40,100 nt of DNA from Pedosphaera sp. (lineage in GTDB: Bacteria > Verrucomicrobiota > Verrucomicrobiia > Limisphaerales > UBA1100). A program made the position numbers and the translations under genes. This document shows, in pieces, positions 19,238-28,910 of this stretch. Location: positions 1-40,100 of the forward strand of contig SIAW01000013.1 in NCBI GenBank assembly GCA_009695465.1, written 5' to 3'. The notes beneath the pieces were generated by a model. That model saw nothing but the letters and a program-made list of their open reading frames with translations, was not told the DNA's origin and searched no databases. The stretch's first letter is position 1; each line of letters begins with the position of its first letter.

Positions 19238-19276
19238 GTTTTACGGCAACCAACCCAAACTGTTAAAGGAGTCACC

Positions 19277-20338
19277 ATGTCTTGTTGCAATATCTCGGAC
19301 ACGCCCGCAGAGGCGCGCGATCTCAGTAAGCGGATCCATGTGGAGGACAAGCGCCTCATCAACTGCAGCGCGGTGGATGTCAATCAGCTCATGCCCATCA
19401 AATATCAATGGGCGTGGGAGCATTATCTCAACGGCTGCAAAAACCATTGGATGCCCAACGAGGTGTCCATGCAGAAGGACATCGAGCTTTGGAAATCCAA
19501 CAAGCTCACCGCCGACGAGCGTCAGGTCATCATGCGCAACCTCGGGTTCTTTTCCACGGCGGAAAGCCTCGTGGGCAACAACATCGTGCTGGCGATTTTC
19601 AAGCACGTGACCAATCCGGAGTGCCGCCAGTATTTGCTGCGCCAGTCCTTCGAGGAGGCCATCCACACGCACACCTTCCACTACATCTGCGAGTCGCTGG
19701 GGCTGGATGAGCGCGAGGTGTTCAACATGTATCACGAGGTGAACTCCATCCGCGACAAGGACCTCTTCGAGATGAACTTGACGTCGGACATCATGCGCTC
19801 GGACTTCAACACGGAGACCGTCGAGGGCATCCAGAAATTCCTGAAGAACCTCGTGGGCTTCTACGTGATCATGGAGGGCATCTTCTTCTACTCGGGCTTT
19901 GTGATGATGCTCTCCTTCCAGCGGCAGAACCGCATGACGGGCATCGCCGAGCAGTTCCAGTACATCATGCGTGATGAGACCATCCACATGAACTTCGGCG
20001 CGGATCTCATCAACGGCATCAAGAAAGAGAATCCCGAGGCGTGGACGCCCGCCTTCCAATCCGAGTTGCAGCAGATGATCGAGCACGCTGTCGAGCTGGA
20101 GATCGCCTACGCGCAGGATTGTTTGCCGCGCGGCATCCTCGGGCTCAACGCCGGGTTGTTCCGCGAGTACGTCCAGCACATCGCCGACCGTCGGCTGGAG
20201 CGCATCGGGATGAAGGCGCGGTATGGCTCGCGCAATCCTTTCCCGTGGATGAGCGAGACGATGGATTTGAGCAAGGAGAAGAATTTCTTTGAGTCCCGCG
20301 TGACGGAATATCAGGTGGGTTCCACTTTGAGCTGGTAG
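19277..20338 (+). CDS. nrdB: ribonucleoside-diphosphate reductase beta subunit, class Ic-like (Phe at radical-Tyr site)
   Basis: [93 protein letters not shown]; upstream AAAGGAG RBS. Confidence 0.96.
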   Translation: MSCCNISDTPAEARDLSKRIHVEDKRLINCSAVDVNQLMPIKYQWAWEHYLNGCKNHWMPNEVSMQKDIELWKSNKLTADERQVIMRNLGFFSTAESLVGNNIVLAIFKHVTNPECRQYLLRQSFEEAIHTHTFHYICESLGLDEREVFNMYHEVNSIRDKDLFEMNLTSDIMRSDFNTETVEGIQKFLKNLVGFYVIMEGIFFYSGFVMMLSFQRQNRMTGIAEQFQYIMRDETIHMNFGADLINGIKKENPEAWTPAFQSELQQMIEHAVELEIAYAQDCLPRGILGLNAGLFREYVQHIADRRLERIGMKARYGSRNPFPWMSETMDLSKEKNFFESRVTEYQVGSTLSW

Positions 20339-20340
20339 GT

Positions 20341-20389
20341 GGAGAGCTCCGGCGGCGGTGGTCTTGCGCAAGATCGCCGCCGCTTCTCC
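20341..20389 (+). other. strong multi-segment hairpin in the nrdB-dcd spacer
   Basis: GGAGA/TCTCC (20341-20345/20385-20389), CGGCGGCG/CGCCGCCG (20350-20357/20375-20382), GTCTT/AAGAT apical stem with GCGC loop. Confidence 0.8.
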
Positions 20390-20439
20390 GGCCAGTTTCC
20401 TGCAAGTCTCCGTTTCACCAAAAGCAACTTCCACTTTTC

Positions 20440-21009
20440 ATGGGCATTCATTCTGACCAATGGATTCAGCGCATGGCGCTGGAGCACGGCATGATCGAGC
20501 CGTTCGCCGAGGGGCAGGTACGCCACACGCCCGATGGCCAGCGCGTCATCAGCTACGGCGTTTCCAGCTACGGCTACGACCTGCGCGTGTCCGATGAGTT
20601 CAAGGTTTTCACCAACGTGTACAGCTCGGTGGTGGACCCAAAACATTTCGACGAGCGCTCGTTCGTGGACATGAAGACCGATGTCTGCGTCATCCCGCCT
20701 AACTCCTTCGCGCTCTCGCGCAGCGTGGAATATTTCCGCATCCCGCGGCACGTGCTGACAGTGTGCTTGGGCAAAAGCACGTACGCGCGCTGCGGCATCA
20801 TCGTCAACGTCACGCCGTTCGAGCCGGAATGGGAAGGCCACGTGACTCTGGAAATCTCCAACACCACGCCGCTGCCCGCCAAGATTTACGCGAACGAAGG
20901 ACTGGCGCAGGTGCTCTTCTTCGAGGCGCACGAAGTCTGCCAGACCAGCTACGCCGATCGCAGCGGCAAGTACATGAAACAGCGCGGCATCACCGTGCCG
21001 CGCATGTGA
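20440..21009 (+). CDS. dcd: dCTP deaminase
   Basis: [75 protein letters not shown]. Confidence 0.94.
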   Translation: MGIHSDQWIQRMALEHGMIEPFAEGQVRHTPDGQRVISYGVSSYGYDLRVSDEFKVFTNVYSSVVDPKHFDERSFVDMKTDVCVIPPNSFALSRSVEYFRIPRHVLTVCLGKSTYARCGIIVNVTPFEPEWEGHVTLEISNTTPLPAKIYANEGLAQVLFFEAHEVCQTSYADRSGKYMKQRGITVPRM

Positions 21010-21016
21010 GAAGCGC

Positions 21017-21664
21017 ATGCTGCAGCATGAATTGATCCCCGCAGCCGACGCCCATTCCCGCTGGCGAATGCTGGTGATGCACGGACTGGGCGACAGCATG
21101 GAAGGCTATCGCTGGCTGCCCGACGCGCTGGGACTGCCGTGGCTGGGCTACGTGCTCGTCAACGCGCCCGATGATTATCACGGCGGCTACTCGTGGTACG
21201 ATTTCATGGACAACCCCGCGCCGGGCATTGCGCGCAGTCGGCGCGAGGTGTTTGAACTCCTCGATGCGCAGCGCGCGGCGGGTGTGCCAGCCGAGCAACT
21301 CTTCGTGTTCGGCTTCAGCCAAGGTTGCTTGATGACCTTGGAAGTGGGCATGCGTTATCCGCATCGGCTGGCCGGGTTGGTGGGCGTGAGCGGTTATGTG
21401 CACGAACCAGAACGCGCCGTGCGCGAGCTGTCGCCCGTGGCCACCGCGCAGAAATTTCTGGTGACGCTGGGCAGCTACGATCCGTTGCTGCCGGCCGAGC
21501 GCGTGAAAGGCCAACTGAACCTGCTCAAGAAAGACGGCGGCCTCGACTTGCGCTGGCACGAGTTGGCCAAGGAACACACCATCGCCGGCGAGGCGGAGCT
21601 GGCGATCATCAGGGAGTTTTTGCTGGAGCAAAAGGCGGCAGCCGATGCCGCTCCACGCGGATGA
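21017..21664 (+). CDS. phospholipase/carboxylesterase family alpha/beta hydrolase
   Basis: RWRMLVMHGLGDS, LFVFGFSQGCLMTLE (GxSxG nucleophile), LGSYDPLLP, HTIAGEAELA. Confidence 0.88.
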   Translation: MLQHELIPAADAHSRWRMLVMHGLGDSMEGYRWLPDALGLPWLGYVLVNAPDDYHGGYSWYDFMDNPAPGIARSRREVFELLDAQRAAGVPAEQLFVFGFSQGCLMTLEVGMRYPHRLAGLVGVSGYVHEPERAVRELSPVATAQKFLVTLGSYDPLLPAERVKGQLNLLKKDGGLDLRWHELAKEHTIAGEAELAIIREFLLEQKAAADAAPRG

Positions 21665-23009
21665 GTTTCTCATCGGCCACGCCCTCGCCCAGCAACGCGG
21701 CGTGGCGCAGTAACTGCAGACTTTCCGCCACCGGCCGCAGTTGCGCAGCCATCGTTTGACGTTCGATATCCTGCAGCGACAACACGTCCAGCGCCACGGG
21801 ATCCGTGCCTAGTCGAAGCTGATTGAGCACCGTGGAATATTGCAGGCGCAACTCCTCGCCGCCGACGTACTGGCACAGCAGCGCGTCCACGATATGCAGG
21901 CAGACCCGCGACGCCGAAGCGGAGTACTCCACCAATCCGCTGGGATGAATCGTCTGCTCCCAAGTTTGCGTCTCGGCTTTGTCGGTGATGATAACCTTGG
22001 CCGGACCGGGCGGCGGACGCGCCGCGCCCGCGAGTGCCAGTTGCAGTGCCTGCAACGGCGGCAACGGTTTCTCCGCATCGTGCGGCTCGTAGAAAAAAAG
22101 GTGCTGCGCGTTGACGCCCGGCGGCACCAAACCGCGCAGGCTGCCACCGCTATCCTTGGTGGCCTTGGCAAGCGCGGTGTCAAATCCTCGATCCATGATC
22201 ACGCCGCGATGCGCCGTCAGCCGGTAGAGATTCGGCACGACGTTGTGCAGGAATGGTCGCAGTCCTTGGAACCGGCGCGTGTTGTCCGCCCCGCCCATCG
22301 CCAGTCCATACAGGTTGCCTTCGACGCCCGCCACCGGATGTTGCAGCAGCGAACTGATCTGGATGATTTTATCCAAGCGCCGTGTGACCAACTTGGTGAC
22401 ATGCGAATGGCGGCTGCCTTCCAGTTTTCCAAAATCCAGATCGCCCCGGTCCAACGGCCCGAACACCGCTTCATCGTGGAAGAGCTGCGGCTCGTAACCC
22501 GCGCGCGCGGCGCTTTCGATGCCCACGCCCAGTTCCTTCGCGAGCTGAAAATAACCGCCGGCATGCAACGGATCATCGTGGCGATCCCACAGGATGATCT
22601 GCCGCGCGGGAATGCCGGCGGCGAGCAGTCCATTCACCACTGCGCGCACGACGGCCGGGCGCGTGCCGATGATTGGGCCGGCCTCGGCGGCAATCTTGAT
22701 GCCGATGACATCGTTGGTGGAAACCAATTGCCGCCACGCCGCGCGACTGTTGGTGGCACCGGTCCAACGGCGCAGCCCTTCCTCCAGCAATTGGTGGACG
22801 GCCTCGGGTTGCGGTTGGAAATAGGCGGGCTTGCGGACGGGCGCGCGGCAGGTGCCCGGCTGTTCGACAATCACGACGCGCGCACCGGCGGGCTTTTCTT
22901 GCGCCGCAACTTGCCGCAGTCCCGGCAGCACCGACAGTCCGGCGACCAGCAGTACCAATAGCCGTGAACACTGCGAATAACGCAGCTTTGCCAAAGCGTG
23001 CCAGTTCAT
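21609..23009 (-). CDS. secreted DUF362-like protein
   Basis: Signal-like N-terminus; VSTNDVIGIKIAAEAGPIIGTRPAVVRAVVNGLLAAGIPARQIILWDR; GGADNTRRF; LGTDPVALDVLSLQDIE. Confidence 0.65.
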   Translation of the reverse strand: MNWHALAKLRYSQCSRLLVLLVAGLSVLPGLRQVAAQEKPAGARVVIVEQPGTCRAPVRKPAYFQPQPEAVHQLLEEGLRRWTGATNSRAAWRQLVSTNDVIGIKIAAEAGPIIGTRPAVVRAVVNGLLAAGIPARQIILWDRHDDPLHAGGYFQLAKELGVGIESAARAGYEPQLFHDEAVFGPLDRGDLDFGKLEGSRHSHVTKLVTRRLDKIIQISSLLQHPVAGVEGNLYGLAMGGADNTRRFQGLRPFLHNVVPNLYRLTAHRGVIMDRGFDTALAKATKDSGGSLRGLVPPGVNAQHLFFYEPHDAEKPLPPLQALQLALAGAARPPPGPAKVIITDKAETQTWEQTIHPSGLVEYSASASRVCLHIVDALLCQYVGGEELRLQYSTVLNQLRLGTDPVALDVLSLQDIERQTMAAQLRPVAESLQLLRHAALLGEGVADEKLIRVERHRLPPFAPAKTP

Positions 23010-23027
23010 AAAGAATCGACTCAGGTG

Positions 23028-24836
23028 ATGAGGATAATCAGCCGTCTTTTTCAAGCGACAACAAACATGTCGCCCGGTCGCGTTGCGCGAGCGTGCGCGC
23101 TGGTGATGCTCGCTGGCTCGTGGATGGCGTGCCAGCCCAACGGGCCGGATGCGCTGTTAAAGGGCGAGCGGCAATTGGGCGAAGGCAAAGTGACGCAGGC
23201 CATCGAATCTTTTCAGCACGCCGCGCAGTTGATGCCGGAAGACTGGCGCCCGCTCAATTTTCTGGGCATGGCATTTCATCGCGACGGCAAGTTGGAGGAC
23301 GCCAAAAAATATTACGACAAGGCACTGGCCGCGTCGCGGCTCCAGCCTGCGACGCAGCGCGAGGCCAATGTGCTCCAGTATAATCTGGGCCGGTTGTATC
23401 TGGACTTGGGTCGCGTCGAACAGGCCATGCAGGTGTTAACCACCTACACCTTGCAGGCCCCCAATTCCTTCGAGGGCTTTCTGCTGCGCGGCACGGCCGA
23501 GACCACAGCGGCCACGCAGTTGAAGCAGCCGACGTTGCTGGAGCGCGCGGAGATCAGCCTGCAAAAGGCCGTGCAGCTCAATCCAAAATCCGCTTCGGCT
23601 TACAATCGGTTGGGCGTGGTGCAGATGCAGCGCGGGTTGGTGGAGAAGGCCAAGGCCAGTTTCGGTCGCGCGCATCAAGAGGACGCCAGCCACGAGCCGG
23701 CGCTGTACAATCTGGCGGAGGCATACTTCCGTCATCCCACCGGCGACAAGCATGCGGCCAAGCAACTAGCCTGGAAATATTTTCAGGACTACCTGCACTT
23801 GGATGGCGAGCTGCCCAGCAAAGAAGCGGCGCAGACGGCGTTCAACCAACTGAATTTTGAACTGCATCCGCCCTTGGCGGGGCTGCCCGCGCAGCCTGTG
23901 CCCGCAGTGCCGAACATTCCCGAGCCGCCGCGCCCGTTGGCGCCGCTGCGCGAAAGCAACGTGGTCGTGCGCGTGGCGTTTCCAAAAAGCAACGGCAACG
24001 AACCGCAGCGCGGGGTGATTATCACCAACCTGCCGCCGGTGGCAGTGCAGCCCACTCCAGTGATCCCTGTGCCGCCGCGCCCGCCCGTGGTGGTGGCTCC
24101 GCCGGTGTTGCCGCCGACCAATCAAGTGGCCAAGGTAATCCCGCCGCCGGTGGTGAAGCCCGAGTTGGTGAAGCCGGAACCGCCGCTGCCCACGCCGCCG
24201 CCTGTCGTCAAAGTGGAGCCGCCCAAGCTGACGCCCGCGCCGGTGGTGCCAGTCGTGCCGCCGCCTGCGGTTGTGGTGCCGCCCGTCGCGGCCAAGGTGG
24301 ATGACGACAAAGATTGGGCGAAGATTGCGCGGTACAATTATTCCAAGCCCACGGTGCCCAGCGAGGGCGATCGCAAGAAGGCCAACGAACATTTTGAGAA
24401 GGCGCTGCACGCGCACAAGATCAATCATCTCAAAGACGCGATGACCGGCTATCGCGAGGCGCTGAAGGCTGATCCCGCGTATCCGCAGGCGTACGCGAAT
24501 CTCGCGCTGGCGGCGTTTCATTCGGGCGATCTCAAGCAGGCGACGCAGTCCTATGAAATGGCGCTGGCGATCAATCCGCTGTCGCTGGACACGCGCTACA
24601 ACTTCGCGCTGGCGCTGCAGCGCGGCAAATTCATGGTGGACGCGGCCAAAGAACTGGAGCGGTTGGTGGTGGATTATCCGAGCCTGCTGCAGGCGCATCT
24701 GCTCTTGGGCAATCTGTACGCCGAAGAATTGGCGCGGCCGCTCCGGGCCAAACCGCATTATGCGAAGGTGCTGCAGATGGATCCCGGCCACGAGCAGGCA
24801 CCCAACATCCGTCAGTGGCTCAGCGCGCATCCCTAG
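23028..24836 (+). CDS. TPR-repeat protein with Pro/Val-rich linker
   Basis: Multiple TPRs (e.g. NFLGMAFHRDGKLEDAKKYYDKALA, AYANLALAAFHSGDLKQATQSYEMALAINP); Pro-rich segment about 24046-24300; lipobox-like SWMAC. Confidence 0.88.
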   Translation: MRIISRLFQATTNMSPGRVARACALVMLAGSWMACQPNGPDALLKGERQLGEGKVTQAIESFQHAAQLMPEDWRPLNFLGMAFHRDGKLEDAKKYYDKALAASRLQPATQREANVLQYNLGRLYLDLGRVEQAMQVLTTYTLQAPNSFEGFLLRGTAETTAATQLKQPTLLERAEISLQKAVQLNPKSASAYNRLGVVQMQRGLVEKAKASFGRAHQEDASHEPALYNLAEAYFRHPTGDKHAAKQLAWKYFQDYLHLDGELPSKEAAQTAFNQLNFELHPPLAGLPAQPVPAVPNIPEPPRPLAPLRESNVVVRVAFPKSNGNEPQRGVIITNLPPVAVQPTPVIPVPPRPPVVVAPPVLPPTNQVAKVIPPPVVKPELVKPEPPLPTPPPVVKVEPPKLTPAPVVPVVPPPAVVVPPVAAKVDDDKDWAKIARYNYSKPTVPSEGDRKKANEHFEKALHAHKINHLKDAMTGYREALKADPAYPQAYANLALAAFHSGDLKQATQSYEMALAINPLSLDTRYNFALALQRGKFMVDAAKELERLVVDYPSLLQAHLLLGNLYAEELARPLRAKPHYAKVLQMDPGHEQAPNIRQWLSAHP

Positions 24837-24860
24837 CGCGACAGGCCCGCCCACCTCGTC

Positions 24861-26660
24861 ATGGCCGGGCTGATTTCACAGGCGATCCTCGAACAGGTCC
24901 GCGCCGCCAGTGACATCGTGGAGGTGATTGGCGGCTGCTTTCCGCTCAAGCGCGCGGGCGCCAACTTCACGGCGGTCTGCCCGTTTCACAAAGAGAAGAC
25001 GCCCAGTTTTAACGTCAATCCGCACAAGCAGATCTTCCACTGCTTTGGCTGTCACAAAGGCGGCGACGTGTTCAAGTTCGTGCAGGAGTACGAGCACATC
25101 GGTTTTCTGGAGGCGGTGGGGCGGTTGGCTGAGCGCGCGAGCATTGTCATCGAGCGCGACGCCTCCGGTGAAGGCGGTCGCCGCCGCGAACTCAAGGACA
25201 CGCTGCTGCAATTGCACGACGCCATCGCGCGGCGCTGGCAGACGGCGTTGACCAACGAAGCGGGCGGACAACTCGCGCGCGATTATCTTGAGAAACGCGG
25301 CGTGAGCGCCGAGGCCATTCAGGAATTTCGGTTGGGCAGCGCACCCGAGTCGTGGGACGACACGGTCAATTGGGCCAAGAGCAAAAGCTACGATTTGCCG
25401 CTGGTGGAACAGGCCGGCCTCATCATCCGCAAGGAAGGCACGGATCGATATTACGATCGCTTTCGCGGCCGCCTGATTTTTCCCATCTGCGATGAACAAG
25501 GGCGTGTCGTGGCTTTCAGCGGGCGCACGCTCGATCCAGAGGCCAAGACCGCCAAGTATGTCAATTCGCCGGAGACGCCGCTCTTCACCAAAGGCCGCGT
25601 GATTTACGGATTGGACAAGGCCAAGCGCGCCATCGCGGAGGCGGGGTGCGCGCTGATCTGCGAAGGCCAGCTTGACCTCATCGCATGCCACGCCGCTGGC
25701 GTGCGCCATGCCGTGGCACCGCAGGGCACGGCGTTGACGGCCGATCACGCGCGCATCCTCAAGCGTTACTGCGAGGAAGTGGTGCTGTGTTTTGACGCCG
25801 ACAACGCGGGGCAGAATGCTGCGGTGCGATCGCTGGATGGACTGCTGGCGGCGGGCTTGGCCATCCGCGTGGCCAGTGTGCCCGCGCCGCATGACCCGGA
25901 CAGTTTCATCCGCGAACATGGCGCCGAGGCGTTCCGCGCGTTGCTGGAACAGGCCGAAGGTTTCTATGATTTTCATTTGCGCCGTCTGTGCGAGGCCAAC
26001 GATGTGCGCACCGATCGCGGCCGCAAGGCGGTGCTGCACGCGATGGGCGAAGCGGCGCAGAAAGCTGGCGACGCAGTGCTGCTCGATGCCTGCGCGCGCA
26101 AGACCGCGCTGGCGCTGGGCGTTTCGGCCGAGGCAGTGCGGATCGAGTTCTCCAAATTAAACACGCAGCCTGTGTTGGGCGAGAGCGACAGAGAACCGGC
26201 TCCGGCCACACCGGCGGTCCGTCCGTCTGTGCACGAGATATGGTTGCTGCGTTTGATTTTTCTGGTGGAGGAAGATCTCGTGACAGCGGCTGCGCATCTG
26301 GAATTGGAATGGCTGGAGCACGCGGCGGTGCGCGAGATTGTCCGGCGCCGATTGGAGGCGCAGCAGCGCGGGACGGGGCAGGGCGCGGCGGCGATGTTGG
26401 GTGAGTTGGACGCGGCCAGCGCGACGCTGTGCACCGAGGTGATGGCCACCGCGCAGCCGGTGCCCGAGCCAGCGCGGGAATTGGGGGCACTGGTGAAACG
26501 CCTGCGCGACCGGCATCTGGACAGGCAACTGGCGCAATTGACGCAGCAACTTTCCCGTCCGGGCGTGTCCGAGGCGGAACAGGTACGCCTGTTGCACGAG
26601 CAGTCTGCGTTGCGCCGGCGCAAGGCCACGCCGCTGGTGCCGCCGACGGCCGCCCGTTGA
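24861..26660 (+). CDS. dnaG: DNA primase
   Basis: CHC2 zinc finger CPFHKEKTPSFNVNPHKQIFHCFGCHKGGD; GRLIFPICDEQGRVVAFSGRTLD; ICEGQLDLIACHAAG; CFDADNAGQ. Confidence 0.96.
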   Translation: MAGLISQAILEQVRAASDIVEVIGGCFPLKRAGANFTAVCPFHKEKTPSFNVNPHKQIFHCFGCHKGGDVFKFVQEYEHIGFLEAVGRLAERASIVIERDASGEGGRRRELKDTLLQLHDAIARRWQTALTNEAGGQLARDYLEKRGVSAEAIQEFRLGSAPESWDDTVNWAKSKSYDLPLVEQAGLIIRKEGTDRYYDRFRGRLIFPICDEQGRVVAFSGRTLDPEAKTAKYVNSPETPLFTKGRVIYGLDKAKRAIAEAGCALICEGQLDLIACHAAGVRHAVAPQGTALTADHARILKRYCEEVVLCFDADNAGQNAAVRSLDGLLAAGLAIRVASVPAPHDPDSFIREHGAEAFRALLEQAEGFYDFHLRRLCEANDVRTDRGRKAVLHAMGEAAQKAGDAVLLDACARKTALALGVSAEAVRIEFSKLNTQPVLGESDREPAPATPAVRPSVHEIWLLRLIFLVEEDLVTAAAHLELEWLEHAAVREIVRRRLEAQQRGTGQGAAAMLGELDAASATLCTEVMATAQPVPEPARELGALVKRLRDRHLDRQLAQLTQQLSRPGVSEAEQVRLLHEQSALRRRKATPLVPPTAAR

Positions 26661-26715
26661 GCTGCACCCGTCTTTGCGCTTGCCGCCGCAGGCCGTTCGT
26701 TTTTATCCTGACACC

Positions 26716-27168
26716 GTGGAAATTGTCATTGCCCTGATTGTCGCCGGCGTGGTGTTGCTCATGCTGGAAACAATTTTGCCGGGCCTCATCGCTGGCATCT
26801 GCGGCGGCCTCTGTCTCATCGCGGCGGTGGCGATGGCCTATCGCGTGAACGCGGCCACGGGCAACTGGGTGGCCTTGGGCGTGGTGACGGGCACGGTCAT
26901 CGGCACGGTGCTGTGGCTGAGATATTTTCCGACCAGCCGCATGGCGCAGCGGTTCGTACTGGATTGCACCATCGGCGGCGAAAATCCGGGCGACCAGACG
27001 TTGCTCCATCAAGTGGGCGTGGCCCAGACGACGTTGCGCCCCTCGGGCATGGCGATCGTCAATGGCAAGCGGGTGGACGTTGTCACTGAAGGCACGATGG
27101 TGGAGGCTGGCACCGAAGTGAGGGTGGTGTCGGTATCGGGCTTGCGCGTGGTGGTGCGGCCGACCTGA
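26716..27168 (+). CDS. NfeD-like membrane protein with C-terminal OB-fold
   Basis: Hydrophobic N-terminus then [50 protein letters not shown]; adjacent to floA. GTG start proposed. Confidence 0.85.
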   Translation: MEIVIALIVAGVVLLMLETILPGLIAGICGGLCLIAAVAMAYRVNAATGNWVALGVVTGTVIGTVLWLRYFPTSRMAQRFVLDCTIGGENPGDQTLLHQVGVAQTTLRPSGMAIVNGKRVDVVTEGTMVEAGTEVRVVSVSGLRVVVRPT

Positions 27169-27170
27169 CT

Positions 27171-28256
27171 TTGCGCTGGCCTTTCCGCCGGCATCTTGTA
27201 AAAGACGGCGTGAATACTCCTCTACCGGTGGCGGCACTCGAAAGCGGCACTACGATCGTCTTCCTGCTCATAGGAATTGTCGCGCTGGTGATTATCGTGG
27301 TCCTCGGCAACTTTTTTGGTGTCTGGTTGCGCGCAACATTTTCCAAAGCCCACGTCACCTTCAGCGAGTTGATCGCCCTGCGCCTGCGCGGCATCCCCGT
27401 GGGCGCGGTGGTGGATGAGCGCATCACCGCGGTGAAGGCCGGCATTCCCCTGACCACCGACGAGCTCTCCACGCACATGCTGGCCGGCGGCGACATCCGC
27501 ATGGTGGTGCGCGCCTTGATCGCCGCGCAGAAGGCGAACATCGCGCTGGACTTTGACCGCGCCTGCGCGATTGATCTGGCCACGCGCAACACGGAGAAGA
27601 GCGTGCTCAGCGCCGTGATGACCTCCGTCAACCCGCGCGTGATTGATTGCCCATCGGCGGCCAGTGGCCGCACCACGATTGACGCCGTGGCCAAGGACGG
27701 CATCCAGTTGCGTGCCCGTGCGCGTGTGACGGTTCGCACGGCATTGGACCGGTTTATGGGCGGTGCGACGGAGGAGACGATCATTGCGCGTGTCGGTGAA
27801 GGCATCGTCACCACCATCGGTTCAGCGGCCTCCTACAAAGACGTGCTGGAGGCCCCGGATAAGATTTCCAAGACGGTACTGGCGAAGGGGCTGGATGCGG
27901 GCACGGCCTACGAGATTCTTTCCGTGGACATCGCCGACGTGGATGTGGGCGAGAACATCGGCGCCAAACTGCAGGCCGAACAGGCCGAGTCCAACAAGCT
28001 CGTGGCCCAAGCGCAGGCCGAGGTGCGCCGCGCCGCCGCCGTGGCGCAGGAGCAGGAGATGAAAGCGCGCGTGCAGGAGATGCGCGCGCAGGTGGTGCAA
28101 GCGGAGGCGCAAGTGCCGCTGGCGATGGCGGAGGCTTTCCGCAGCGGCAACCTGGGCATCATGGATTATATGCGCATCAAAAATATGCAGGCCGATACGA
28201 GCATGCGCGACAGCATCGGCGGCACCGGCAGCGGTGGCAGTGGACAGAAGGGCTAA
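27171..28256 (+). CDS. floA: flotillin-like protein FloA (SPFH/DUF1432-like); start codon uncertain (27171 or 27210)
   Basis: [108 protein letters not shown]. Confidence 0.93.
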   Translation: MRWPFRRHLVKDGVNTPLPVAALESGTTIVFLLIGIVALVIIVVLGNFFGVWLRATFSKAHVTFSELIALRLRGIPVGAVVDERITAVKAGIPLTTDELSTHMLAGGDIRMVVRALIAAQKANIALDFDRACAIDLATRNTEKSVLSAVMTSVNPRVIDCPSAASGRTTIDAVAKDGIQLRARARVTVRTALDRFMGGATEETIIARVGEGIVTTIGSAASYKDVLEAPDKISKTVLAKGLDAGTAYEILSVDIADVDVGENIGAKLQAEQAESNKLVAQAQAEVRRAAAVAQEQEMKARVQEMRAQVVQAEAQVPLAMAEAFRSGNLGIMDYMRIKNMQADTSMRDSIGGTGSGGSGQKG

Positions 28257-28271
28257 TCCCAAACGCCGGCC

Positions 28272-28910
28272 ATGATGGGAGTCATCCAATCCAGTCCGCT
28301 CGCCGCGATCGGCCTCGGCGACTTGATCTGGATCATTATCGTCGGCGGCGCGGTGTTGATCGACGTCTTCGGAAAGAAAAAAAAGGATGCCGCAGTGGAC
28401 GAGGATTTGGAGGGTAATCCGAACCTCCCGCCGCCTCCTCCGCCACCCGAATTGGTGGCCTTGCTGCGCCAGCACATGCAGGGTGTCCAAGATCCGGCGC
28501 CAACGCCATTACTGCGCAGCATGTCGCCCGTGTCCGTTCACGTGCCGCAGTTGCAGCCCGTGGCGCGGCAGTGGGCGCCGTCGCTAACCACTTCGCCAGT
28601 GACCCCACCCGTGCCGCGCGCGGTCAAGGAGGCGAAGATCAGGGAAGCGAAGGCTCGCGAGGCGAGGAAAGGCCGGCCGGTGCGCGTCACCGCTGCAGCC
28701 AGGGCCGTGGTTTCAACCGCAGCCAAGGCTGGGCACGTGCACAACACCGCTGCGGCAGCGGCTCAATCCCGATCGCACGCAGCAACTGTTGCGGTCGAGA
28801 AGTCAGGGAACGCGGAGAAGATTGCAGAGATGCTGCATACCCCCGAGGGGCTGCGACACGCGTTTCTGGCGACGGTGGTTCTGGGTGCGCCCAAGGCGCT
28901 GGCCGATTAG
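28272..28910 (+). CDS. hypothetical membrane-anchored Pro/Ala-rich protein, third gene of the nfeD-floA cluster
   Basis: N-terminal TM (IWIIIVGGAVLIDVFGKKKK), Pro-rich linker, C-terminal IAEMLHTPEGLRHAFLATVVLGAPKALAD. Confidence 0.75.
   Translation: MMGVIQSSPLAAIGLGDLIWIIIVGGAVLIDVFGKKKKDAAVDEDLEGNPNLPPPPPPPELVALLRQHMQGVQDPAPTPLLRSMSPVSVHVPQLQPVARQWAPSLTTSPVTPPVPRAVKEAKIREAKAREARKGRPVRVTAAARAVVSTAAKAGHVHNTAAAAAQSRSHAATVAVEKSGNAEKIAEMLHTPEGLRHAFLATVVLGAPKALAD

Noticed and set aside
19241-20434. 397-aa minus-strand ORF
   Set aside because: Antisense to nrdB, a clear conserved gene.
24046-24300. CRISPR-like or tandem repeat in the Pro/Val-rich segment
   Set aside because: It is degenerate low-complexity coding sequence (CCG/GTG codons), with no constant repeat length or spacers.
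23766-24854. 362-aa minus-strand His/Arg-rich ORF
   Set aside because: Antisense of the Pro-rich TPR protein; composition mirrors the Pro-rich linker.
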